64,000 bases of DNA. Origin: Calothrix sp. HK-06. Lineage in GTDB: Bacteria; Cyanobacteriota; Cyanobacteriia; Cyanobacteriales; Nostocaceae. Position 1 is the stretch's first letter. Every line of letters starts with the position of its first letter. The notes beneath the pieces are model-generated. The model saw only the letters and a program-made list of their open reading frames with translations, made no database searches and had not been told where the DNA came from. Shown here in pieces: positions 9,866 to 19,700 of this stretch. The DNA lies in assembly GCF_001904745.1 (NCBI RefSeq), contig NZ_MRCD01000032.1, forward strand, positions 1 through 64,000. Reading direction: 5' to 3'. The translations under genes and the position numbers were made by a program.

Positions 9866-11191
9866 TTACGTAAAATTATGTCTTAATGTCGGCGCCTGTA
9901 GATATTTGCTTGGGTTTTCAGGGTCAAACTCTAAACCATTGAAAAACTTTTCGACGCCGCGTGATGTCGATGGTGGTATAGCATCAGCTTGACCGATAGT
10001 TTTTGCTGCTTGGCGCCATAAGTCTTCACGGTTCACTGCATCAATCAAACGTTTAGCATCAAAGTCAGGGGAACGATTACCCCAACGCATATCCTCAATT
10101 AGAAACCATAAATCATGACTTTTATAAGGGTAAGATGCATTATCGTTCCAATATTTAATCGCATGAAGACTATTTTCCACAAGGCGCCCGTTACCATAAT
10201 CAAATTTACCTAACAAACGATTACCTATAATTTCTGCGGATACTCCCATCCATTGACGTTCAGCTAAAATTTTAAATAACTCTTGTTTATTTTCTGGTTG
10301 GTCACACCAAATTTGCGCTTCCATAACAGCAGCAAGTAAGCGATTAGCAGCTTTCGGATACTTGTCTACCCAAGACGCGCGCATAACGAAAGCTTTTTCT
10401 GGATGATTATTCCATAGTTCGCCACTTGTCACCGTTGAATAACCAAGTTTCTGTTTAATTAAGCGTTGATGCCAAGGATCTACCACACAAAACCCTTCCA
10501 TTGAACCACCACGCATATTGGCTACCATTTGTGGTGGAGGTATAACTATTATTGAGGTATCTCGCTCTGGGTCAATACCTCCATATGCGAGCCACCAGCG
10601 CATAAAAAAATCGCCTGTAACGCGGCGAAATGGAACTGCAAACCGTATAGATTCCCCTTTTGCTGATTTTTTCTGTAGTTCAGACTTTAAAGGTGAACTA
10701 TCCAAACTCAAATTTAAATTTTGATATGCTTTCGCAACTGAAATTCCCTGTCCATTCACATTTAACCTAGCCATAATATACATGGGTATTTTACGGTCAT
10801 AGCTAATTTCTCCTGTTGTAATTAGGTACGCCATCGGAAATAGTAAATGTGAACCATCTAACCCATCTTGATCAGAACCTAACATTAACTTATCGCGCAT
10901 TACTCCCCATGAAGGTTGCTTTTGCACTATCACATCAGGCATTCCATACTTGGCAAACATGCCTTTTGCTTTTGCTATTATTAAAGGAGCGCAACTTGTG
11001 ACAGCAATAAATCCCAGTACTGCTGTTGTTACTTCTGGTGTATCAGTGTAACCTGCATAGGCGCCTCTTTGATATTGACTCCGCAACTCGGCATATGTAG
11101 AACTTGAATTATCAAGACTATGAGCAAGACCTTGCGCTGCGACAACTGCACTACTAGCTGCCAGAAACTTCCGTCTCGATAACTTTGCCAT
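9866..11191 (-). CDS. NrtA/CmpA-like periplasmic substrate-binding protein with Tat-type signal
   Basis: The solute-binding protein for the adjacent permease. The 441 residues begin with a twin-arginine signal (LSRRKFLAASSAVVAAQG), so export is probably folded and via Tat. The mature part starts with the family block LGFIAVTSCAPLIIAKAKG and continues through GDFFMRWWLAYGGIDPE and MEGFCVVDPWHQR, as in NrtA and CmpA. The spacing to the permease is 91 bases. The short gap includes an AGAAACCCGGTTTCT palindrome at 9786-9800, which could weaken read-through. In NrtA/CmpA operons the next genes encode two ATPases; here none follows. The ligand is likely an oxyanion such as nitrate or bicarbonate, but binding residues were not checked one by one. 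Confidence 0.88.
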   Translation of the reverse strand: MAKLSRRKFLAASSAVVAAQGLAHSLDNSSSTYAELRSQYQRGAYAGYTDTPEVTTAVLGFIAVTSCAPLIIAKAKGMFAKYGMPDVIVQKQPSWGVMRDKLMLGSDQDGLDGSHLLFPMAYLITTGEISYDRKIPMYIMARLNVNGQGISVAKAYQNLNLSLDSSPLKSELQKKSAKGESIRFAVPFRRVTGDFFMRWWLAYGGIDPERDTSIIVIPPPQMVANMRGGSMEGFCVVDPWHQRLIKQKLGYSTVTSGELWNNHPEKAFVMRASWVDKYPKAANRLLAAVMEAQIWCDQPENKQELFKILAERQWMGVSAEIIGNRLLGKFDYGNGRLVENSLHAIKYWNDNASYPYKSHDLWFLIEDMRWGNRSPDFDAKRLIDAVNREDLWRQAAKTIGQADAIPPSTSRGVEKFFNGLEFDPENPSKYLQAPTLRHNFT

Positions 11192-11357
11192 ATAAAAGCT
11201 TTGATTTTACATTTAAAACCCGCATCATACAATCACAGCATACATAATCATAGATTGGCAATTATTTATTGTCAAAATTTGGCAACATTACTGTAGCTTG
11301 TGATATTAACAGTTTTACGGGAATACTAAGAATAAGCTTTTTATGATGAGTTTTTAG

Positions 11358-11387
11358 TCAGTATGTACTTAGATGTATACATACTGA
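11358..11387. promoter_or_regulatory. inverted repeat between the transporter and kinase genes
   Basis: Ten-base perfect arms TCAGTATGTA and TACATACTGA are separated by ten bases. They lie in the divergent region between the binding-protein gene (leftward) and the sensor kinase (rightward). The spacing of about one helical turn fits a dimeric regulator. It does not fit the NtcA pattern GTA-N8-TAC. The function is inferred from symmetry and position only. Confidence 0.4.
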
Positions 11388-11454
11388 AGGTATTACTAGC
11401 GTAACACATGATTTCTCATATAAAGCTTAATATGTCAAGCGTTTTTAATAAAAA

Positions 11455-13437
11455 ATGTTTAAAATACTTGTATCAAAATTTCACTATTTGAGGAAGCAAA
11501 AAGTTAGTAAATTCTTATCTAAACAGGTAAACGATGGTTTGCCGCGTTATTCTTTAGTACGTTTCATTCTTATATTAACAATATTAATTGTCAGTATTTC
11601 TGCTTTTGTAGGGTTTGAATTAATTTATGATTTTACATTAAATAACCTGAAGCAAACTGCTTTACTGACAGTAAAAAATGGAGTCAACGAAATTGATGAG
11701 TGGTTACTAATTCGCTCATCCGAAATTGAAACTATTGCAGCTACTGATATTGTACGCTCACTCAATTGGTCGATATCAGAGCCATATTTAAAATCAGAGG
11801 TAGAGCGCATTAAAGAGTTTGATTGGCTAGGAATTGCTACTCCTGATGGTTGGCGCCACAGTACTGCAACAGGTAGTGAGCGTAAAAATATTAGAGACCG
11901 AGACTATTTTAAAAAAGCAATGGTGGGGCAAACGAATGTATCCGACCCTTTAGTAAGTCGCGCTACCAATAAAAGTGTTATTGTTCTTGCAGCGCCAATT
12001 TGGAGTAATTCAAATAAAACTAGTCCGCCAATTGGAGAAATTCATAGTAATGTGAATTTAACTAAAATTTCTTCTGTTATTAATAAACTGCGCTATGGAC
12101 GTAATAGTTATGCTTTTGTCATTAATAATAAAGGAGAAATTATTATTCACCCTAACTCAAATTTAATATCAACTATTGAAAAACCTACCCCTAGTCTCCT
12201 CACATCCACTTCTCCAAGCACCGTTGCACTTGCTCGCAGAATGGTAAATAAGAACAAAAGTATTGAAAAAGCCGTTATTGATGGCGCCGAAAAATATATA
12301 GCTTACTTACCACTCAAGAGTGTTGATTGGTCTATTGGGCTAGTCATTCCTCGTGCGAATATTGAATACCAACTTTGGTTATTATATATTACAAGTGCAT
12401 TAGTAGCATCTCTAGCAGTGATAATGATAATTGTTTTATGGCAAGTGGATATTTGGGAAAAAAAGCAGCTAAATAAATCTAAAGCCATACTCAAACAGCA
12501 AGCTATTGAATTAGAAAAAGCTCTTGAAGAATTAAAGTATACTCAAAGCCAGATGATTCAAAATGAGAAAATGTCTAGCCTAGGGCAAATGGTTGCAGGA
12601 ATTGCACACGAAATTAATAATCCTGTCAATTTTATTCACGCTAATCTCAATCATTTAAATAATTATACTCAAGATTTATCAAAATTAATACAAATGTATA
12701 AACAATATTTTCCAACTCCTCCTGAACAAATTCAAGAATTGATGGATGAAATAGATATAAGTTTTATTCAAGAAGACACGAGTAAAATTATTGATTCAAT
12801 GTCTGTTGGTACTAAGCGCATTCGAGAGATTATACTGTCGCTTCGCAATTTTTCACGTTTAGATGAAGCTGAAGTTAAAGAAGCTGATATTCATGAAGGT
12901 ATCGATAGTACCTTAATGGTATTAAACCATCGTTTCAAAGCAAAACCGAACCGTGCTGAAATTCAGGTTATCAAAGCATACAGCCAATTACCATTAGTAA
13001 ATTGTTACGTTGGACAATTAAATCAAGTCTTTATAAATATTCTTAGCAATGCTATTGATGCATTAGAGGATAAAGAAGATACTTTAAACAAAAATCCTAC
13101 TATCTGGATTTATACGGAGACTATTCAAAGCGATAATGTACTAATTACTATTGCAGATAATGGTATTGGGATTGATGAGAATGTTCGTAACAAGCTGTTT
13201 GACCCATTTTTTACAACGAAAGAAGTAGGTAAAGGCACGGGGTTAGGATTATCAGTTTGCTACCAAATTATCGTAGAAAAGCACGGTGGGAAACTTTGGT
13301 ATGATTCGGCGCCAGGAAAAGGAACAAAATTTATAATTCAAATTCCCATCCTGGCTTCAAGTGGGGAAAAGGGTAAAGGAAAAAGGGTAAAGCCGGAAAA
13401 TAAAACTTTACCCCTTCTCCCAAAACCTTTTCCTTAA
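11455..13437 (+). CDS. membrane sensor histidine kinase with a dCache-like extracellular domain
   Basis: A two-component sensor kinase. Of 660 residues, a membrane helix lies near 35-58, a periplasmic double-Cache-like sensor near 60-305 and a second helix near 308-330. A coiled coil (340-372) leads to the kinase. The phosphorylated histidine is H385 in GIAHEINNP. The ATPase has the N-box around N532 (SNAIDALED), DNGIGID at 568-574, DPFFTTK at 583-589 and GKGTGLGLS at 592-600. No receiver domain or neighbouring regulator is present, so the partner is elsewhere. The kinase fold should end near residue 633. The last 25 residues are Lys/Pro-rich and are encoded by a ggggaaaagggtaaagg-type dispersed repeat, so the C-terminus looks extended by repeat sequence. 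Confidence 0.93.
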   Translation: MFKILVSKFHYLRKQKVSKFLSKQVNDGLPRYSLVRFILILTILIVSISAFVGFELIYDFTLNNLKQTALLTVKNGVNEIDEWLLIRSSEIETIAATDIVRSLNWSISEPYLKSEVERIKEFDWLGIATPDGWRHSTATGSERKNIRDRDYFKKAMVGQTNVSDPLVSRATNKSVIVLAAPIWSNSNKTSPPIGEIHSNVNLTKISSVINKLRYGRNSYAFVINNKGEIIIHPNSNLISTIEKPTPSLLTSTSPSTVALARRMVNKNKSIEKAVIDGAEKYIAYLPLKSVDWSIGLVIPRANIEYQLWLLYITSALVASLAVIMIIVLWQVDIWEKKQLNKSKAILKQQAIELEKALEELKYTQSQMIQNEKMSSLGQMVAGIAHEINNPVNFIHANLNHLNNYTQDLSKLIQMYKQYFPTPPEQIQELMDEIDISFIQEDTSKIIDSMSVGTKRIREIILSLRNFSRLDEAEVKEADIHEGIDSTLMVLNHRFKAKPNRAEIQVIKAYSQLPLVNCYVGQLNQVFINILSNAIDALEDKEDTLNKNPTIWIYTETIQSDNVLITIADNGIGIDENVRNKLFDPFFTTKEVGKGTGLGLSVCYQIIVEKHGGKLWYDSAPGKGTKFIIQIPILASSGEKGKGKRVKPENKTLPLLPKPFP

Positions 13438-13446
13438 ATCGTTTAT

Positions 13447-13755
<309 letters not shown>

Positions 13756-13879
13756 TTACCGCAGTGCCCTATCCTTCGTAATCAAAAGGCTACATAACTT
13801 TAAATTCTGTAATGACTAGGCGCCAAACAGAGGGGTAGTTGATAGTTAATAGTTGAAGGTTAACATTGGTTAACTCCAA

Positions 13880-13948
13880 AGAAACCGGGCTTCTATACGA
13901 AAAACCACTGTTTATAGTAATAACTTAGGTAAGAAGCCCGGTTTCTGT
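13880..13948. repeat. inverted repeat of the GAAACCGGGCTTCT family
   Basis: One arm, AAGAAACCGGGCTTCT, and an opposing arm, AAGAAGCCCGGTTTCT, enclose about 35 bases, forming a strong hairpin between psaC (leftward) and the end of the surface-protein operon. Related elements occur at 9786, 21640 and 22178-22250. It may act as a transcript end for the operon that finishes at 13964. Confidence 0.7.
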
Positions 13949-13963
13949 GCCTGAAGGGGAAAT

Positions 13964-16666
13964 CTATTCAACCCGCACCCGGAAGCGTACATAACCGAAG
14001 TTATTACCAGGTGTGAAGTCAAGCGTTCCAAAATTCACCAAAACGGCGCCTGTTGGATTTGACTGATTGGGACAAACGTTAGAAGCTGGTAAGGGGGCAA
14101 CTGCGTTAACTAAGCTTGCTTTATCAGCATCGGCAACATTCGTTTGATTAGTAATTGTGTTCGCTACATTTAAAGTAATATCATTGCCTGAACTATTAAT
14201 AAAGATAGTTCCTTGGGGGATGGGGTCGCAAAAACGCGCGTTAGTTATGGGTTGATTTCCATCAACGAGAAAATAAACTGTATATTCAACTTCATCACCC
14301 ACTCCTAATTTCAATTGGGGGTCGATGCGAGTTACACCTTTTGGCACCAGTGGTGAATTTCCCCAGATACTAGCATCATCGTTTGTATCGCCAGGGTCGT
14401 CAACAACAGCATTAAAGTCAATACCAGCTAGAGGAACACTATTACGAGTAACATTAGTAATGCGTTTGACACCGCGCATACTAATTACGGGAGTAGGAGG
14501 AGTAGGAGGAGTAGGAGTAGGAGTAGGAGGTGGAGCAAGTATTTGCGCGACTATAACATCCTCAGTTGTACTAACATTACCGTCATATGTAGTACGGGCA
14601 ATATTTGTAGTTGTTGGATTGCTGCCAGGTCTATCTAGAGTTGGGTCAATATAAGTAGCAACAGCGTCATTATTATATGTATTGTCAGGTACATTGACAC
14701 CAACATCAACGCTAAAAGTAATTTGTACACTGCCACCACCAGGAATGTTAAAAGTACCAAAATCTGCAATTGTGGCACCAGCAGCTGGATTAATTGTACT
14801 ATTACGAACTGTCTGCTGATTTAATATAATGGTAGGAGGAGTAGAAGCATCGAAAGTAAAACCTGTCGGTAAAGGGTCAGAAATATTAACATTTGTAGCT
14901 GTTGCTCGGTTTGCAGCATTAGAAACAGTAATTGTATAAACAGCTTTACCAGGCTTGTTGGTGATTCTGGGAGTACTTGTAGTCTTATTAACAGTTAATT
15001 GTGGCACACAGTCGGTGCCGGAGTTTGCACCAGGAATACTGCCAACATTGCTTGTAATGCCAGAATCTCCACCCGTTGCACCAAAGTTAATTGCTGGGTC
15101 AACTGGGTCACTTGTACCACCACTTCTACCACCATTAGCATTGCGTTGGGCGCCTGGGCTAGTTAAGATAACCCCACCACCACCACCACCACCAGGACCA
15201 TGAGCTTCTCTATATACGGGACTACCTCCGTTACCACCATTAGCATTTATTGTTAAACCAGCAAGGCTATTATTTGCAGCAGTCACCACTACGCTACCGC
15301 CGGCACCACCACCACCACCACCATCATTTTTAACATTAAATGCATTTCCACCATTTGCGTTAATATTACCAGTTCCATTAACACTAGCTGTTCTTAATAA
15401 AACAATTCCACCACCTGGGGCGCCACTACTAGCTCTACCATCAGTTTTATCAGGAAAGAATTGCGAGTTACTTGTGGCATCGTTATTTGTACCCGCACCA
15501 CCACCACCCCCCATTACAATTCGGTTTGCAACTGAAAATTTGTCACCACCAAAACCCCCCGTATCTAAATTCAGTGGAGGGTTTCCAGACTTCCAAGGTT
15601 TTCCACCTTTTCCTCCAAGACCACCGTTACCACCGCCACCACCACCAGAGTTTTCTTCGTTTACTTTTCCTCCTCGCTCAAGACCCTCTGGGTTGCCATC
15701 CGTACTACCGCCGCCAGCATTACCAGGTGCCCCACGACCAAAACTTCCGTCTGGATAGCCTTCCGAGCCGTTATCAAATAAGTTAAAGTTATTTGGTGCA
15801 ACATTACTTGATGATGTAAAAATAGGGTTTAGTGTATATCGGGGTGTTCCGGCTGTACCCTCTCCTTTAGAACCATTCGCACCATTTTTACTGTTTATAC
15901 CACTAGGCGCTTTTGTACGAAAGTCAGTATTTAACAAATTTGGAACAGGTGCAGGTGTAAATCTCTGGTTAAGTTGTATACCTCCACCACCACGAAAACC
16001 TTTGCTGCTAACATCTATATTTGCACCATTTAAATCTAAATTACCAGCAACGTCATAAACTAACACTCCCCCCGATGAACCGTTCCAAGGTGCAGCACTC
16101 AATGTTCCCCCTAAAGTTGCATTTGAATACTGTGGTACACGAATTACTTGGTATGTTCTTTGACCTCGAATGTTATCAGCAGGAGCATTAATATAAGAAT
16201 TTATTAATCCCGAACCACTACCTGCGCCTCTAATTGATACAACTCCACCAGATGCTGCACTAGTCGCAACTACGTATTCGTAATTACCTGCTGTAAAATT
16301 AGAGTCATTTATATTACCACTAGCTTTACCAGGAGTACCACTACCGTAACTATTACTATTAGTAGAATTAATATCTGCTCCTTGCATCTGGATGATTAAT
16401 AGCAAATCACCAGCAGCTATAGGAGTTTGGGAACCTTCAGGGTTGATGGCGCCAAGAGTAATAGAGGGGGCACCAGCAGATGCAGTTCCGGTGCCTGCAT
16501 AATATGTATTAATTACACCTGCTAATGTACTCGATCCATCTTTACCAGGAACAGCACATAGTAAAGGTGTGGCTGTTTGTGCGGTTACTGGTGCCTGTAA
16601 TAAGATTTGAGAGCTAAAACTTGTTAGTAATAAAGTTAAACTTCCAATAGTTTTTATCAGTTTCAT
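13964..16666 (-). CDS. secreted glycine-rich surface protein with DUF11 domains
   Basis: The third gene of a surface-protein operon. I choose the start at 16666 (MKLIKTIGSLTLLLTSF), because it gives a clean signal peptide cut after APVTAQ. A longer in-frame start would overlap the upstream gene. The 900-residue product has an N-terminal region of unknown fold. A long Gly/Asn-rich segment follows, with several runs of GGGGGG and repeated GGNGG motifs (about residues 220-520). A DUF11-type beta-sandwich (LTVNKTTSTPRITNKPGKAV onward), a Pro/Thr linker (PPTPTPTPPTPPTP) and a second DUF11-like region come last. There is no sortase signal, PEP-CTERM or membrane anchor at the C-terminus. It probably sits on the cell surface or in the sheath. 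The function is unknown. Confidence 0.8.
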   Translation of the reverse strand: MKLIKTIGSLTLLLTSFSSQILLQAPVTAQTATPLLCAVPGKDGSSTLAGVINTYYAGTGTASAGAPSITLGAINPEGSQTPIAAGDLLLIIQMQGADINSTNSNSYGSGTPGKASGNINDSNFTAGNYEYVVATSAASGGVVSIRGAGSGSGLINSYINAPADNIRGQRTYQVIRVPQYSNATLGGTLSAAPWNGSSGGVLVYDVAGNLDLNGANIDVSSKGFRGGGGIQLNQRFTPAPVPNLLNTDFRTKAPSGINSKNGANGSKGEGTAGTPRYTLNPIFTSSSNVAPNNFNLFDNGSEGYPDGSFGRGAPGNAGGGSTDGNPEGLERGGKVNEENSGGGGGGNGGLGGKGGKPWKSGNPPLNLDTGGFGGDKFSVANRIVMGGGGGAGTNNDATSNSQFFPDKTDGRASSGAPGGGIVLLRTASVNGTGNINANGGNAFNVKNDGGGGGGAGGSVVVTAANNSLAGLTINANGGNGGSPVYREAHGPGGGGGGGVILTSPGAQRNANGGRSGGTSDPVDPAINFGATGGDSGITSNVGSIPGANSGTDCVPQLTVNKTTSTPRITNKPGKAVYTITVSNAANRATATNVNISDPLPTGFTFDASTPPTIILNQQTVRNSTINPAAGATIADFGTFNIPGGGSVQITFSVDVGVNVPDNTYNNDAVATYIDPTLDRPGSNPTTTNIARTTYDGNVSTTEDVIVAQILAPPPTPTPTPPTPPTPVISMRGVKRITNVTRNSVPLAGIDFNAVVDDPGDTNDDASIWGNSPLVPKGVTRIDPQLKLGVGDEVEYTVYFLVDGNQPITNARFCDPIPQGTIFINSSGNDITLNVANTITNQTNVADADKASLVNAVAPLPASNVCPNQSNPTGAVLVNFGTLDFTPGNNFGYVRFRVRVE

Positions 16667-16712
16667 AGTAATATAGTATATATGTTTGCCGTTGTAAGCA
16701 CTTAAGTGCTTA

Positions 16713-19700
16713 TTACGGTGAAGTTTTTTTGGTAAGGGATTCTTGCTGTTGGGGTGGTGCCACTTTTTGTCTGCCAAATCCACCAAACAGTTCATTGATT
16801 TTGTAAGAGATATTTAAATACGGGCCCCCTGCGGAACGATAACCTGTAAAGTCACGGTCATCAGCACTTCCAAAGGCATAACCAACACCTATTCTTAAAT
16901 CGGGTGTGAGATGATATCCTCCTTCTAAGGCGATGCCAAATTCATTAAAGCCTTCTGTTGGTTGACCTAACCAACGTCCTTCTATTGCTACATCGGTTCG
17001 GTAGCCTAGTTGATAGCTGGCACGTAGTTGTCCCAGATGTAAGCTACTGCTTCCTGTAAAATTATTGGCAAGATAGGTAGTACTATTACGTAAAGCATAT
17101 TTACCGTACAGTTCCCAGCGCCAATTTGGAGCATAAATTGCTTCGGCTGAAAATAAGTGTTCTGTAGAACCGCTACCAGCTCCAAATAAAAGGGTGTCAG
17201 GGGTAGTTGATGGGTTTTGACGATATTCGTATGCGAGTAAGCCGTTAAATTTATCGTCGTTGGGGTCACGGTATGCTAAACCAACGCGAAGATTTGCTGT
17301 GTCACCAAGTCCACTTAACAACTGGTTGGCGCTACCTGCTTGTTGATAACGAACTGCGGCAGTTAATGCAGGACTAATTTTACCTGCTGCTGCTGCGGAG
17401 ATAACCATGTTGTTTGCTTCTTTACCATCGCGGTACTCAAAGCGTGCGTTTGCTTGAAAGTTGGGGTTATCTGTATAGTCAAGACCAACGCTGTAAGAGT
17501 TACCAGAGAAATATCCTAATGAGAAGGCACTTTGTCCGGTTGTATAAGGTTGGGCAAAACGAATACCTGTGGCAGTGTTACCAAAGATATTATTTTGAAT
17601 GCGTTCGTAACCTAGATTTAATTTGAGTCCCGGCGCCAGTCGAATGCGATGATTAAGCCCAACAGCACCTTGGTCATTCATGCCATCAATACCTGTGAAG
17701 ATAGAGTAACGTCCTGTCAGACTCGTATCTTCAGAGAACTTATGTTCAACTGTGGTATCAAGACTAGTAATACTATTACCTTGTAGCAAACCCGCATCAA
17801 AAAATTGATGTGCAAGTCGGACATTCACACCCGGATATAGTGCCCAATCTAATCCAAGAGTAGTTCTATTTGGATATAGAGCATCACTTTTACCAAGGTT
17901 GGCTTCGTTTTGTGCGCGGAATGTTAGTGATTCTGTTACAGGTACATTTAATTTAGAGACTAGCTGACTTGCATTGGCATTGAACTTATTATCAACGCGG
18001 TCTTTGCGAGAACGGTTTACATATTCTAGGCTAACATCAGTGGCGCCTAGTTTTTGTTGTAAACCTGCTCTGAGGGTAGTTAGCGAGTTATCGATTTTGC
18101 TACCAGGTTTTGGGAGCGGTTGCGGATTGAATAAATCAAACGTTTCTGTCCGTTGTGCTGGCGCAATACCAAAATTATTTTCATAGTCGTATCCTAAATT
18201 AAAGCTTGTTGTATCAGTTATTTTTCCAGAAAGTCCCGCACCGTAACGAGTTTGTCCTGGTGCAAAACTCCATGTTGCATTATTGGCAAAGTTCTCTGTC
18301 ACCGAACGATAGAAAGCTTGCCCTTGTAAAGAAGGTGTAATTTGTCCTAATGCTTCTATGCGATAAGCAGAACCACTAACATAACCAAATGTAGGTGAGT
18401 TATGACTTGACCTAGCATATTCACCTACTATTTGTCCATTACCCAAAGGAACAAAGAAATCAGCACCATATAATTCAAAGTCTTGGGCGCCTTGGTCTTC
18501 CCATAAATAACTGGCACCGAAGAAAGGAGTGGAAAGTGCTGAGTTCTGAGTGCTGAGTGTAGAGACGCGATTAATCGCGTCTCTACGGAAATTGTATTGT
18601 GCCCTTGCTGCATAAAGTTTGCTATCTCCTCCCTTATCGTTTTGGTAAGTTACAACAATACGATTTGCTAGGGTGGCGCCAAATGGGTTGAGTTCAGTAG
18701 AAAATATACGACTGCGAAAAAGTAACGTGCCTCGGTCGTAATCAATTTCATAGTCGGCGCCGCGCAATAAAGCTTTGCGCTTTACTACTGTACCAGGACG
18801 ATTAAGTTCTTCTGATTCAATAAATACATTCTCACTACCGGGAATTACTAGGCGACGCGACAAGAAATAATAACCGCTAGTACCGTTAGGAGAAATAGTA
18901 TCACGTTGAAACCCTTGGATGTTATTGGCAAATAAACCTGTTACTTGTAGATTGCCAATATTATAATTACCTTTAAAGCCGTGGAGTTGACGAGTTGTTG
19001 CTGTAAATAACTGTGAATTACGTGCAAACTCTTGAGTACTATAATCACCCCACATGAAATAATCAGATTCGGCGCCAGGTATATTTGGACTGCGTTCTAA
19101 TTTTGCATAAACACTATCTATAGATGGTGTCGTCGGAGTTACGCTTGAAGAATCGCCATAAACAGGATAAGCTTTTTCACAATCTTGAACTCCTCCAAAT
19201 AAACGTACTTCTCCTTGACAGTCTTGATTTAGAGGACGTTTACTATTGTAGGCGCCTGTAAATAGCCAATCTCCGACTTTACCAGTTGCGAACACCGACG
19301 CATCCAAATCAACATCAGTTCTGCCAGTCTTAGAGGGGTTAAGAAAATCGCGATAGCTACCCCATAAATTTGTGCCACCTGCTCCAATTCTTAAATTTAT
19401 GACACCTGTGGCAAGTGAAGGACGGAGGTTTGTTATAAATTCGATATTAGAATACGCTTCTACGTTGCTTTTATGAATAGCCGCGCGTACTTTAACATTT
19501 TGTGCATCATAACCAGCTTGAAGAGTAGCAGAAAACTTACCATCACGTGCCAAAACTTGCAACCCAGGAGCATCGTTATCTTGGTCGGTGCCTAAAAATC
19601 TTCCAGCAGTAGCACTAAGGGTAACAGTAACATCTTCAGGGATAACTTCCCCTTTTTCATTTGTAATTTTACCTTCAAACTCCAACCGCGAACGACCGTC

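Noticed and set aside
15472-15786. Pro/His-rich frames on the forward strand opposite the glycine-rich gene
   Set aside because: They mirror Gly codons (GGN/ACC pattern) of the real minus-strand gene; no start site or homology.
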